Positions 22,606-33,937 of a stretch of DNA of 64,000 nucleotides are shown piece by piece. The number at the start of each line of letters is the position of its first letter. Position 1 is the stretch's first letter. The notes beneath the pieces were generated by a model. It saw only the letters and a list, made by a program, of their open reading frames with translations. It ran no database searches and was not told the origin of the DNA. Origin of the DNA: Zea mays (Eukaryota > Streptophyta > Magnoliopsida > Poales > Poaceae); assembly GCF_902167145.1 (NCBI RefSeq), contig NC_050104.1, forward strand, positions 98,963,849-99,027,848. The letters run 5' to 3'. A program made the position numbers and the translations under genes.

Positions 22606-23531
22606 ATGCCTTCCAAGACTCGAGCTCAGGACGGAGCTGGTACCTCCCGGGGGAGGGAATCTACACCAAATCCACCTCCTGTTCCTCCCACACTGGCTGA
22701 GGCAATTGCCGCCTTAGTGAACGCAACTGCTGATAATACCCGCTTTCTAAGAGAAATGGCGGGCCAACAGTTCCAGCAGCAGGGTGGGCGGGGCTATCAA
22801 CAGGGCCCCGCGAAACTTCTTATCTGGACTTTTCGAAGACACGTCCGCCCTTGTTTGTTAAAGCTGAAGATCCGTTGGAAGCCGATGAATGGCTTCGAGT
22901 GATTGAACAAAAATTCGGACTGCTGCGCTGTTCAGAAATTCAGAAGCCTTTATTCGCAGCCCAGCAACTTCGCGGACCTGCCAGCACTTGGTGGGGTAAT
23001 TTTGTGGCCGTTCAGCCGGCCAATCATCAAATAACCTGGGAAGAATTCAAAGTGGCCTTCCGCGAGCATTATATACCCGAAGGTGTTCTACATATGAAGC
23101 AAGAAGAATTCATGAAGCTAAAACAAGGAGGGGATACTGTTAACCAGTATCTCAATAAGTTCAATCATCTATCACAATATGCAATCGATCAGGTGAACAC
23201 TGATCTGAAGAAGAAAAATTGCTTTATGAGAGGATTAAATGATCGACTGCAGAGAAAAAATGGCTACTTGCATTGACTTGACTTATGGAAGAGCTGTCAG
23301 TACAGCACTGGCAGTAGAAACGAAATATGCAAGTTCTGGAAAGATCAAGGGGGTGGAGAAAACAGGCCTAGTCAGGGCCCAGTAAAGAGGCAACGGTTTA
23401 TTCTCCGGCCTTCTAACCAGACTCATCCACGTGCACCATCCTTCCCTTTCAAGCAGCCAATAATTATTCGTCCCAATAATGCCCCCACTGCCCCAAGTCA
23501 GCCGGGTGCCCCAGGCACTCGATTCCCTGCT
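22606..23531 (+). pseudogene. Element C gag (capsid region)
   Basis: ATG 22606 (MPSKTRAQDGAG) is preferred to 22591 because it fits a typical chromovirus gag start. The capsid-like core includes DPLEADEWLRVIEQKFGLL, ASTWWGNFV, ITWEEFKVAFREHYIP and MKQEEFMKLKQGGDTVNQYL, the retrotransposon gag domain. Frameshifts lie near 22830-22850 and near 23270. It would form the particle and bind element RNA through the knuckle in the next segment. Confidence 0.85.
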
Positions 23532-24170
23532 TTGCCCAGCTCTTCAACCGGATGTTTCAATTGTGGCAAGTCTGGGCATTTCATCAAAGATTGCCCCTAT
23601 CCCAAGCAGAATCAGTCGAATAATCAGCAAGGATCGGGGAATTCATCTCAAGGCAAGGGAAATACTAAGGGAAAAAATTTCAAGAAGACGGGACGCGTAT
23701 ACTATACACAAGTGGCCACTACACCGGACGGAGAGCCGGTAATGATGGGTATGTTCCTCGTGGCCAATCACCCTGCAGTCATTCTTTTTTATTCTGGTGC
23801 TTCGCATACGTTCATTAGCAAGAAATTTGTGGAGCAACATCACATTGCATGCCATGAATCAAAAGAGGGATTTAAAATACACTCACCTGGGGGACAAATC
23901 TTTACTAGAGAAGTGGCATATCAAGTGCCCGTATCATTGGCCGGACGGGACTTTCCTACCAATATGATCGTCCTGAAAGGCCAAGACATAGATGTTATTT
24001 TGGGTATGAATTGGTTGGCCAAGCATAAAGCAACACTCAATACTGATCAAAGAACTATCAGGTTGAGTCATAATCAAGAAGAAATTATTTTGCCCGTCCC
24101 TATTCCAAACAAAATTACTGGCAGAGTTTATGAAGTCATGGTACCGGAAATCAAGGATATTCCGGTAGTA
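23532..24170 (+). pseudogene. Element C gag zinc knuckle and aspartic protease
   Basis: One open frame carrying the CCHC knuckle [14 protein letters not shown] near 23551-23592, then the protease. The protease active site should read D-S-G-A-S-H but reads YSGASHTF (codon TAT near 23791), so the catalytic Asp is replaced by Tyr. [20 protein letters not shown] is the conserved downstream block. The element could not process its own polyprotein with this protease. Confidence 0.85.
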
Positions 24171-25136
24171 TGCGAGTTTCCTGATGTCTTTCCTGAGGAT
24201 TTGCCGGGATTGCCACCTGAAAGGGATGTAGAGTTTGTAATTGAGTTGAAGCCCGGTACGACTCCAATATCTAGAAGATCGTACCAAATGCCTCCTAATG
24301 AGTTGGCAGAATTGAAGATTCAATTACAAGATCTCCTGGAGAAAGGATTTATCCGGCCAAGCTCATCGCCATGGGGTTGTCCAGCCATATTCGTCAAAAA
24401 GAAGGATCAAACTTTACGGATGTGTGTGGATTATCGACCCCTGAATGAGGTCACCATCAAAAACAAGTACCCTCTTCCAAGGATTGACATTCTATTTGAT
24501 CAATTGACTCGAGCAAGGGTATTTTCAAAAATTGATCTCCGATCGGGCTATCACTAGATCCGTATTCAGCCCGAAGATATACCAAAGACCGCGTTCACTA
24601 CGCGATATGGATTATTTGAATATCTGGTAATGCCTTTCGGGTTAACAAATGCTCCGGCCCACTTCACATATTTGATGAACTCGGTATTCATGCCCGAGTT
24701 GGATAAATTCGTAGTGGTCTTCATTGATGACATTTTGATATATTCCAAGAATGAAGAGGAGCACGCCCAACATTTACGGATCGTGTTAATGTGCCTGAGG
24801 GAACATCAGTTGTATGCCAAGTTCAGCAAATGCGCGTTTTGGCTGGAGGAAATTCAATTTCTGGGACATGTTCTATCTGCCAGAGGGATTGCGGTAGACC
24901 CCAGCAAAGTCAAGGACATTTTGGAGTGGAAACCCCCAACCACTGTTCATCAAGTCTGAAGTTTCCTTGGACTGGCGGGATATTACCGCAGATTCATACC
25001 AGATTTTTCAAAGCTTGTGAAGCCAATCACAAGTTTATTGAAGAATGATGTTAAATTCAATTGGTCTTCGAAGTGTGATGAAGCCTTTGAACAATTGAAG
25101 ACATTATTAACCATTGCTCCGGTATTGGCTCAATCG
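24171..25136 (+). pseudogene. Element C reverse transcriptase
   Basis: [20 protein letters not shown] opens the domain, with [47 protein letters not shown] and the catalytic [12 protein letters not shown] near 24718-24753. Breaks are a TAG at 24555-24557 directly after SGYH and a TGA at 24957-24959 after HQV. Both are single-base changes in frame. The thumb and connection [18 protein letters not shown] follow the second stop. Confidence 0.92.
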
Positions 25137-25500
25137 GACATCACCAAGCCTTTTGATGTATATTGTGATGCATCAGGCAGTGGACTCGGCTGCGTGCTAA
25201 TGCAAGAAGGCCGAGTAATTGCATATGCTTCAAGGCAGTTGCGCCGACATGAGGAGCATTACCCAACTCATGATCTGGAGCTAGCTGCTGTGGTTCATGC
25301 CCTAAAAATTTGGCGTCACTATATGCTGGGAAATATCTGTCACATTTATACAGATCATAAAAGCTTGAAGTATATCTTCACCCAGTCAGAATTGAATATG
25401 AGGCAGAGGCGATGGCTTGAGCTTATTAAGGACTATGAACTGGAAATTCATTATCACCCAGGCAAAGCCAATGTTGTGGCAGATGCACTAAGCCGTAAGG
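25137..25500 (+). pseudogene. Element C RNase H
   Basis: [20 protein letters not shown] holds the first catalytic Asp, [19 protein letters not shown] the Glu, [12 protein letters not shown] the second Asp and [10 protein letters not shown] the last. The frame is uninterrupted from 25017 through the end of pol, so only upstream lesions disable this domain. Confidence 0.9.
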
Positions 25501-26849
25501 TTTCCTGTCATTGTCTTACGGTGAAGACCTCTGACAACACTTTATGTCAAGAGATGGAGAAGCTAAACCTGGGAATGGTCCAACAAGGAACTTTGAATCA
25601 GCTAAAACTTGAGTCAGTCCTCTTGCAAAGGATAATTGATGCCCAAAAGGATAATGAGGGTATGAAACGCATTCGTGAGAAGTTAAGGTCTGGAAAAGCC
25701 AAATGTTTCAAAAAAGATGATCAAGGCATTGTATGGTTTAATAACCGCATAGTGGTGCCGAAGAATGAAGAGATCTGCCAGCAAATTCTTGATGAAGCAC
25801 ATCTTAGCCGCTATTCTATTCATCCCGGAAGCACTAAGATGTACCAAGACTTGAAGCAACATTACTGGTGGACAAAGATGAAGATCGAAATTGCACGCTA
25901 TGTGGCGAGATGTGACACCTGTAGACGTGTCAAAGCCATACATTTGAAAGTTGCCGGTCCATTACAGTCACTACCAATACCGACATGGAAATGGGAAGAC
26001 ATAAGTATGGACTTTATCGTGGGATTGCCCAGGACTGCAAAAGGGTATGATTCTATCTGGGTTATAATTGATCGGCTTACGAAGATTGCTCACTTTCTGC
26101 CAGTCAAGACAGATCACCCGGTTACTGTCTATGCCCAATTGTACATTGCTCGTATTCTTAGTCTGCATGGTGTTCCGAAGACCATAGTGTCGGATCGTGG
26201 ACCTCAATTTGTAGCCAAGTTTTGGGAAGCACTTCACGAATCCTTGGGTACTAAGTTGCTCCATAGTTCGGCATATCATCCACAAACCAGTGGACAGACT
26301 GAGAGGGTTAATCAAATACTCGAAGATATGTTGCGAGCATGTGTTTTGGACTTCTCACAGAAATGGGATGAATGTTTACCCTTGGCGGAGTTTTCATATA
26401 ATAATAGCTATCAAGAAAGTATCAAGATGGCACCCTTTGAAGATTTATATGGGCGACGATGTCGAACTCCGCTAAATTGGTCTGAACCTAGAGAAAGGTA
26501 CTTCTTTAGGCCTGATATGGTGAAGGAGGCCGAGGAAAAGGTTCAGAAAATTATTCATAATATGAAGAAAGCACAAGCTTGTCAGAAGGGTTATGCAGAC
26601 AAATGGCGAATGCCCTTGTATTTTCATGAAGGGGACTATGTCTACCTGAAAGTTTCACCAATGAAGGGAGTATCGCGTTTCGGGGTTAAAGGGAAGCTTG
26701 CACCTAGGTACATTGGTCCATTCCTGGTACTTGAGCAATGTGGACTAGTGGCGTATCGACTGCAGCTCCCCGAAATTTTGTCTGCTATACATAATGTGTT
26801 CCATGTGTCACAATTGAAGAAGTGTCTTCGGGTTCCCGATCGAACCATT
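25501..26849 (+). pseudogene. Element C integrase
   Basis: HHCC finger: [20 protein letters not shown] then RCDTCRRVK. Core triad: [23 protein letters not shown] and [20 protein letters not shown]-type region follows ([24 protein letters not shown]). The frame is open. It would integrate cDNA, guided by the chromodomain-like tail downstream. Confidence 0.9.
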
Positions 26850-27059
26850 GAAGTAACAGATGTTGTCCTTGAACCGGACTTGACATACTCTGAGCACCCT
26901 ATTCGAGTCTTGGATCAAAAGGACAGGGTTACCCGAAGAAAAACTCTTAAGTTCTATAAGATACAGTGGAACCAACATTCTGAAGAAGAGGCTACATGGG
27001 AAACTCAAGACTTTTTAGATAAGAATTTCCCAGGCTTTTTAGCCTCATGTAATTTGTAA
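26850..27059 (+). pseudogene. Element C integrase C-terminal chromodomain-like segment
   Basis: The last 70 residues of pol contain [20 protein letters not shown] followed by [19 protein letters not shown]. This has the strand pattern and the closing Glu-Ala-Thr-Trp-Glu of a chromodomain of the plant chromovirus type, which directs integration to marked chromatin. The stop is at 27057-27059. Confidence 0.82.
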
Positions 27060-27198
27060 AGTATATTTAGTGTTGTAATAAAGAAGTGACCCCCACATCA
27101 CCCCTGCCTTGTACCAGAAATAAGGGAATAAAAATGTGACACATTTCCTTTTCCATTACTCACCCTAGGACTTTTAATCTCGGGACGAGATTCTTTTA

Positions 27199-27210
27199 TG
27201 GGGGGAAGGA
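27199..27210 (+). other. Element C polypurine tract
   Basis: GGGGGGAAGGA immediately precedes the 3' LTR, after CTCGGGACGAGATTC. The purine run would prime plus-strand DNA synthesis. A closely similar arrangement occurs at 42113-42147. Confidence 0.85.
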
Positions 27211-30200
27211 TGTAACACCCCTGGTGTTACTGTAACTAAAACTTGAGCATGGAATCATAAGCATTGGCATTGCATATGTTTGACACACCTAGAGTGCATT
27301 CACTAGGCAAAAATTTCAAACGAGTTGTATTGTTATAGCACTTTGCAAATAGAACCCTGGATAGGGAACTTAACCCTAAATAGGGATTAAAGGGGTAAAA
27401 CTTAACCCAAGTTGAGAAAACCTAAAGGCTTTAGGGAAATAGTCATAAAATGTCCCCAAAAATAAAGTTGAATCACACTTATACCCCTGGGATACCAGAA
27501 ACCCTATTTGGACCCTGGAAAACCCTAAAACCAAACCCTAGGGACCTATGTGCAAAATTAGTCCACTTTTGGATTAAAGTGCAAAAACCAAGTTAAATAA
27601 GTACCTTAAGTCATTTGGGTCACTCATATGTGAATTTGCAAGCCAAACCCTAAGTTTTGGACTCATTTGCAAAAAGGGACCCTAATTGAGATTTCATGTT
27701 AAATATCAGTGTGTTTTCTTCAACTTTGAGCCCTTGTATCTTTCAAACTATAGGGTTTTTGCTCTAAGTCACCACATCAAAGTTATGGAGCAAACAAAGG
27801 AGAACATCTTTGCTTAAGGTTGTGAGCATAGTTGTTAAGAATAAATTGAAGATAATCATGCTCAAAATCAGGCTGTCAGGCTGCTAAGGTCTGAATTTTC
27901 AGACTAACAGTGAACTGACATCAACTTCAAGCCTAAATTCAAGCATGATCCAATGGGTTTTTGTGGCAGCATCATATGGCAATATTGTAGATGGTATGTT
28001 GCTTTACAACTTTGATGCAGAGTTTGAGTTGAGTTGTCATTCAAAATTAAGAGAAAACCAAGCTCCAAGTTTGTCTGCCGGGTTGTCTGAAGGAAGTGCT
28101 CCATGGTACAGTGACCGAATTAAGTTCAGAACACTTCATCGTCGTCGATCACTCCTCCGCCGCGATTCGTGCCGCCAGCGTTAGGACTCGCGCTCGGGGT
28201 GGGTGGATAAGGACGTGCGGTGAAAGATCCTTGCCGGCGGTGAGCTGGAGGTCACTCCGGTGACTCACCATGGCTTTCTTTTCTACTTTGCGGCTGGGCA
28301 GATAACCTCGCCGATGAACCGCCGTGTTCTGGCCCTGCGCCGCGTGTCCTAACCGCGCCACCACATCACCGTGACTCCCTCTAGCTTCCCGTCGACCACC
28401 GGAACTACCGCCACGGTAGAAGCCACCTAGCGCTTGCGCCAGTGCCTTCTTCTACCTCCGACCGCCGCGCGTCTCACCCGATTCACCGGCCACCGACGAA
28501 GCCGCCTATAAATTAAGCTCGTGACCAGCTCCGCAGGGTCATCAGCTAACCAGCCACCACTAATCAGCCACGATTGTTCGCCAGAGCTCGAGAATTTCTT
28601 GTTTCCCCCAAACTGGTTTCCGCCACCGCAAAACTCACCTCACCGCGGCCAGCCCTTTCTAGGTCAGTTCATCCCTCACTCTCCTTTGTTTGAGCACTCT
28701 TGTCGCTCTGTGATGCTTGCCGAACCACCAATTTGTACGGAATAGCTCTAGATCACCGGGAACACACTCATCTGTCCGCCACCCATTCGGTTCACGCGGA
28801 CAGAGCTTAATAGGTTGCCATTCGTGCAATTAGGTTGGGGGAAATACTCGGGGTAGGTCCGATTTGATGTTCGCCGCTCGAGAGCGCCAGTCATAGCCCC
28901 ATTTGGCCGGTACAGACGCTCGCCGGAGCTCGGTCGTGCATGAACGCTGTCGGGGACCTCCCACTGCGAAGAAACAGAAACCGGGGTCTCTTTTGCAAGT
29001 TGTCAGTGGCTCTGTTAAACAGTGAAAGAACTTGTTCGCTGTTAGACAGAAATGCAAGGGCCCCTGTGCAAAGTTGCCAGCGCGTGGGCGCGCGTTTCCT
29101 GTGCTGCTGGGCCGTATGGGCTGCTTCTGGCCCAGCACTAGTTTAAATAGTTTAAAGTCTTAGTTCTGGATTTTTAGAAAATAGATAATAAGTCCAAAAA
29201 TGCCCAAACTTTTTATATGAACTTAAAACAATACTTAGAAGCCATGGGTGGAATTTGAATTGATTTGGACCATGTTTGATAACTAGAACCCAAAACACCC
29301 CTGCCCTTTGAACTCCTTTACTAACTCCGGAAACCCTAAGTTCTCGGAGTTCCGTGAAGGAAAGTTGTATTCAAGACTTAGATAATAAATCTTTATTATC
29401 TTCGCACTCTCATGAGCATTACATGGCATTCATTCTTTTATATGTATATATATGGTTATGTTAGAACGCGAAGAAGAAGTGGAAGTCACTAAAGAAAAGA
29501 CACCACCACCCTCGGATTCTCAGGCAGGAAACTGCTTCTACTTTGATATTTGTGGATCCGAGCCAGACTCACCTACGAACGAAGGCAAGTCCCGGTGCAT
29601 TTGCCACCTCCCTTGATGTTTTTAAAATCTTTCTCACTTGCTTGCTGCAATAGGTGATAGGAGTTGATTGATAAAACAATTCTTGCATTACCTTCCTTGA
29701 ACTTGAGTACCTTCCTTGAAACCCTGTTTTTACAAAAAGGTTTTACTATGCTTAGTATTGATCTAGAAAAACAAAAGGATTTGTTTTACAAAAGATGTTT
29801 GGCAAAGTGGGAGGGTTGTTTTCAAAAATAAAACTTGATGGTGAATCCATCACGGCCATGATGGATTCAACATCGGAAAAGATGTACCTCTGCCAGGTAC
29901 CAAGTTTTTGGGTTGAAAAGATTAAGCTGAGACCGGGCGGGTGACTTGCACGAGAAAGAGAGTCTCGGTGTAGTGTCTCCGTCTGAGTCGATTAAGGACC
30001 TTGTCGATGTAGGCCTGCTGACCGAAGACCCTTTAACTGGTCACATGCCTCGTCATGGGTAAGCTTTGCCTCGGGCGGACTAAGGCCAGAATAAGATAAC
30101 ACGAAATGGGCGTGGAGCGGTGGCGAGAGTAGCGTGTACCCTCCGTGGCAAGAGGCTGGACGGTGGTGTATCTGTGCTCTCGGTTTGCGTGAACCTGATC

Positions 30201-31055
30201 TGGTCTTAAGAAACCCGGTGGCGGGTTGACATATGCAAGGGTTAAGTGCTACATATGTCGTGTGATTGGAGATCCTCAGCTGAGTATAATCGATTCGGAT
30301 CGCCGTACCTTCGCGGTTATGAAGACTTGGTCACTGACTTACACGTAGCAATCCACTAAAGATGATGGGTTTTTGTTAAGAAATTGGCTAGTGCAGGACC
30401 AGTGATTGAACTAGGGTAGAAAGAACTCTAGTTGCAGGTAATTGTACTTAACTTGACAAATAAAATTGGATTTTTAAGGATCCACTTTAGTAAGCATTTC
30501 TGCAAAATAGAGTCTTCGATTATTGAAAAGCCTTACCTTGACTCCCTTAAGCCAGCATACCCTTGAGAGTCTTTTCCTTAGTCGGGTAAGACTTGCTGAG
30601 TAATTCCATACTCAGGGTTTATCCCTTCGTTGTTTTTAGGTGAGGAAGTAGCAGATTTCTGTTGCTTCTGTACCAAGGTGGTTCCTAAGGAGGAGAAACA
30701 AGAGTGAAGATGCGGGAGGACATGGTCCTCCATAAGAAAACTTTTATGAAAAACTTATCGGGAGGAGTTTTTGCTTCCCTCAGTTATGTAATAATACTAC
30801 TGCACTCGTTTATATTTTTGGTCTGTAATAAACAACTCGATCTTACTTTTTAAATAAATGTAAGTTTTGTAATCGCTTCCGCATTTCTTTATCTCCGATG
30901 TTCTGTAATGTCTGCAAGACGGGTGAAATGTTCCTGGAAAGGTAAGGAAAGATACTGAACTTGTCAAGTGATTTAGGAACATCTACATGGTGACTGATGT
31001 CTGTTAGACAAGGACAACTGTAGGTGGGCCTAATTACTTGGGAGGTTCCGTCACA
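27211..31055 (+). repeat. Element C 3' LTR
   Basis: 3845 bp, TGTAACACCC...CCGTCACA, highly similar to 17624-21598 apart from scattered substitutions and the two indels noted there. TATA box copy at 28506-28515. Confidence 0.92.
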
Positions 31056-31060
31056 TCGCC
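31056..31060. repeat. Target-site duplication of element C, right copy
   Basis: TCGCC, identical to 17619-17623. Confidence 0.93.
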
Positions 31061-31339
31061 CGAAGCCCAGCTCGGGCAGGCTTTGTTGTGAAGCAACCTT
31101 GGCCAAATCGCCTCACCAACCGACCGTATCGCAGGCGCATTCAATGTGGGGATCGCCTGACACCTTATCCTGACACACGTGCCTCAGTCGGCAAGGTCGA
31201 AGTGACTGCAGTCACTTTGCCCTTTCGCTGACTGACCTGACAGGAAAACAGCGCCGCTCGCCCCGCTCCGACTGCTGTGCCACCCACCAGGGTGAGGCTG
31301 ACAACAACCAAGTTCAGCCTCGGGCGCAACAGGAAGCTC

Positions 31340-31550
31340 CGCCTTGCCCGACCTCAGGCCTCGGCCTCGGAAGGAGGTCTCCGCCTCGCCCGACCCCAGG
31401 GCTCGGCCTCAACCTCGGCCTCGGAAGGTGGTCTCTGCCTCGCCCGACCCCAGGGCTCGGCCTCAACCTCGGCCTCGGGAGGAATCGCGTCCTCGCCCGA
31501 CCCCGGCCTCGGCCTCAGGAGAAGTCTCCGCCTCGCCTGACCTTGGGCTC
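31340..31550 (+). repeat. Minisatellite inside element A LTR
   Basis: About four copies of a unit with the core CTCGCCCGACCCCAGGGCTC. The CGCCCG anchors at 31387, 31441 and 31494 give periods of 54 and 53 bp, with a shorter first unit near 31344. Confidence 0.75.
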
Positions 31551-31881
31551 GGACCGACCGTGCCACGAGGGATACATCATTACCCTACCCCTAGCTAGCT
31601 CAGGCTACGGGGGAACAAGACCGGCGTCCCATCTGGCTCGCCCTGGTAACAAGTAATGATGGCTCCCCACGTGGGTCCATGATGACGACGATTCTCAGCC
31701 CCCTACGGAAGCAAGGAGACGTCAGCAAGATCCCAGCAGCACCGACAGCTGTGCTTCTATAGGGCTCAGGCACTCCTCCGACGGCCACGATACCGCGTAC
31801 ACAGGGCTCAGGCACCTCTCTGCCATACACGTTAGCGCATAGTTACACCCCCCATTGTACACCTGACCCTCTCCTTGCATC

Positions 31882-31890
31882 CATAAAAGG
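31882..31890 (+). promoter_or_regulatory. TATA box of element A LTR
   Basis: CATAAAAGG, followed by the pyrimidine run (CT)n near 31950-31970. Similar maize LTRs have their TATA in this place, from memory. Confidence 0.55.
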
Positions 31891-32123
31891 GAGGTCCAGG
31901 GCCTTCATGCGAGAAGGTCGCGCGGGGGAACGAGCTAACGAATAGGCTCACTCTCTCTCTCTCGCGCGAACGCTTGTAACCCCTACTACGAGCGCACCCC
32001 CCTGGTGCGGGATAACATGAGCCGTGTTTCTCCCTTGTGTTCCATCTCACGCCAACCCATCTGGGCAGGGACACGCAACGACAAATTTACTCGTCAGTCC
32101 AGGGACCCCCCGGGGTCGAAACA

Positions 32124-33092
32124 GTGACACTTGGGTTTCTGTTTTATCCTGCAAAAAGAATACCCAAGTGAAGCGGGAAAGTCATCAACAATAACAAGAC
32201 CGCACTTACTTCCCCTGATGCTAAGATAAGCAACGGGCCCAAAGAGATCCACGTGGAGGACTTCCAGTGGTCTTGATGTTGTCATCACATTTTTGCTTGG
32301 ATGAGTATTTCCCACTTGCTTCCCTGCTTGGCACGCTGCACAAGGTCTGTATTTCTCAAAACAGACATCGGTCAGTCCTAGCACATGTTCTCCCTTTAGA
32401 AGCTTATGAAGATTCTTCATTCCAACATGTGTTAGACGATGGTGCTAGAGCTAGCCCATATTAGTCTTAGCGATTAAACATGCATCTAAATCGGCATTTT
32501 CTTTAGTGAAATCAACTAAATAAAGCTTGCCGTCTAATACATCTTTAAAAGCTAATGAACCATCACTTCTTCTAAAGACAGATACATCAATATTTGTAAA
32601 CAAACAATTATAGCCCATATGACATAATTGACTTACATAGAGTAAATTGTAACCAAGCGATTTTACTAAGAACATATTAGAGATTGAATGCTCGATGGTG
32701 ATGGCTATTTTACCCAAACCTTTGACCTTGTCTTGATTCCCATCTCTAAATATGATTGTGTCATGGGAATCCTTGTTCTTAACATAGGAGGTGAACATCT
32801 TCTTCTCCCCCATCATGTGGTTTGTGCATCCGTTGTCAATAATACAGCTTGTGCCCCCGGATGCATAAACCTTTTTCTCCTTAGCCATGAGGCATGTGTG
32901 ATGCTTGTTGGGGAAGAGGGAGGAATTGTCGAAGGCTGAAGCAGCAAGTCCCTCATCGTCGGAGTCGGATGAAGTGCAGTCCGAGTCCCACTCCTTGCTG
33001 ATGTGTGCCTCGCCCTTTGCCTTCCTATAGTTCTTCTTCTTCTCCTTCTTCCATTTCTTTTCTTGTCCCTTGTCATTTTCATTATCGGACAT
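32124..33092 (-). pseudogene. Element D gag tail, protease and start of integrase
   Basis: The 33092-32451 piece has a Lys- and Asp/Ser-rich gag tail, then the protease, whose site reads IIDNGCTNHM where D-S-G is usual, and the downstream LVKSLGYNLLYVSQLCHMGY block. After a break near 32450, GAG-pre-integrase with CAACQAGKQVGNTHPSKN and the first integrase Asp in LHVDLFGPVAY follow. A 1-base deletion near 32176 shifts the frame after VIVDDF. The rest of pol lies left of the window, beyond element A. Confidence 0.82.
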
Positions 33093-33532
33093 TATGCAAT
33101 AAAATGATCGGACTTACCACATTTGAAGCAGGAGCGCTTTCCCCTTGATTTGTTCTTGTTTGGGTATTCCTTGCGTCCCTTCAATGCAGTTTTGAAACAC
33201 TTGATCACAAGCGCCATTTCATCCTCATTTAGCACGATAGCCTCCACTTATGCCACCTTGTTAGGTAGCGCCTCCTTGCTGTTTGTTGCTTCGAAAGCAA
33301 CGGGCTACAACTCATAAAGAGGAAGCGGTCCATTTGCAATATCATCCACATACCTTGCTTCTTTTACCATCATGCGCCCACTTAGAATTTTTTCGAGAAT
33401 TTCCTCAGGCATCATCTTGGTGTACCTGGGATTCTCACGAGTAAGGTTTACAAGATGAGAATCAATAACAGTAAATGACCTTAGCATGAGTCGAACGATG
33501 TCATGATCCGTCCGGTGCGTCAACATAACGAA
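33093..33532 (-). pseudogene. Element D gag (C-terminal half)
   Basis: HDIVRLMLRSFTVIDSHLVN and EILEKILSGRMMVKEARYVD are Sirevirus gag sequence. Near 33093-33135 a knuckle can be traced (CFKCGKSDHFIA) with a stop where the third Cys context begins. Several frame changes occur between 33140 and 33305. The N-terminal half is missing because the Tat fragment begins at about 33533. Confidence 0.75.
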
Positions 33533-33651
33533 ACTTGCTTCGTCGCTCTTCCATTGATCTATGCCGAAGCTCCTGTAATACTTAGTAACATACTAAAAAC
33601 AATTGGTTAGCCGTGTTTTTTAGGACCTTCGGGAGACGAAGGCCCCCAACA
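33533..33651 (-). repeat. Element E1 truncated 3' LTR
   Basis: On the minus strand: TGTTGGGGGCCTTCG, GAAGGTCCT, GGCTAACCA, then GGAGCTTCGG, aligned over its length with the start of the LTR at 40459. The inner 80% of the LTR is missing where element D begins. Confidence 0.72.
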
Positions 33652-33805
33652 TTAGCCCATCGCAGTATTAGTTTGTTCCTTTGTAACAAATTTAGACTGC
33701 GAAATGAACGAAGGCCTTTAGCTAAAGGTCCGAAAAAACACCTTCCCTTCGCTAGAATAGCGAAACCTTCTGTTATCGTGGGGCCCATGGTGCTGTGGTG
33801 CTTTG

Positions 33806-33814
33806 TATATATAT
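33806..33814 (+). promoter_or_regulatory. TATA box of E1 antisense gene
   Basis: TATATATAT, about 125 bp upstream of ATG 33938. Placed like the TATA of the E2 gene (40295-40304) and comparable with that at 2660 in element B. Confidence 0.5.
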
Positions 33815-33937
33815 GAGGGTTGCGATGAAAATATTTCTCGTGTTATCAAGCTTTGTGTTAGTTTTGTTGTTTAGCTTGCTGATTCTGTAACCGCGATTGC
33901 TTTGGAGCTTCAGTTTTTTGTTTCAACCAACGCTGAG

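Larger units (their letters stand above)
17624..31055 (+). mobile_element. Element C: chromovirus (Del/Tekay-like) Ty3/gypsy retrotransposon
   Basis: A 13.4-kb insertion with LTRs of 3975 bp (17624-21598) and 3845 bp (27211-31055), flanked by TCGCC. Internal order is primer-binding site for initiator Met tRNA, a small coiled-coil ORF, gag with a CCHC knuckle, protease, RT, RNase H, integrase and a C-terminal chromodomain-like segment, then a polypurine tract. Long LTRs and chromodomain place it in the Del/Tekay clade of chromoviruses. Gag and pol carry frameshifts and stops and the protease aspartate is changed, so it is non-functional by itself. Confidence 0.9.
1..32123 (+). mobile_element. 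Element A: Tat-lineage Ty3/gypsy retrotransposon, 5' end outside window
   Basis: Coding pieces read left to right as gag tail/protease, RT, a degenerate RNase H, a second RNase H, and integrase, followed by a long GC-rich 3' non-coding region and a 3' LTR ending near 32123. The additional RNase H between RT and integrase is the known hallmark of the Tat lineage. Two younger elements split it: B at 1758-11323 and C at 17624-31055. Deleting each insert plus one copy of its 5-bp duplication restores continuity of the RT and of the LTR. The LTR resembles the abundant maize cinful/flip type (Tat group) from memory. Every domain carries stops or frameshifts, so the copy is dead. The 5' LTR and most of gag lie left of the window. 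Confidence 0.85.
31061..32123 (+). repeat. Element A 3' LTR, second part
   Basis: Continues the LTR cut at 17623 (CGAAGCCCAGCTCGGGCAGG...) and ends in GGGGTCGAAACA at 32123. A TATA box (31882-31890) and a GC-rich minisatellite (31340-31550) lie within it. Total LTR length without the insert is about 1.28 kb. Confidence 0.8.
32124..33532 (-). mobile_element. Element D: Opie/Ji-like Sirevirus (Copia) fragment
   Basis: Copia coding sequence cut on the left by element A and on the right by a Tat 3' end. On the minus strand it reads gag C-terminus, zinc knuckle, protease, GAG-pre-integrase and the start of the integrase core. It is the oldest identifiable host sequence for element A. Motifs such as CLMAKEKKVYASGG and DLFGPVAYLS match the maize Opie/Ji group from memory. 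Confidence 0.82.
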
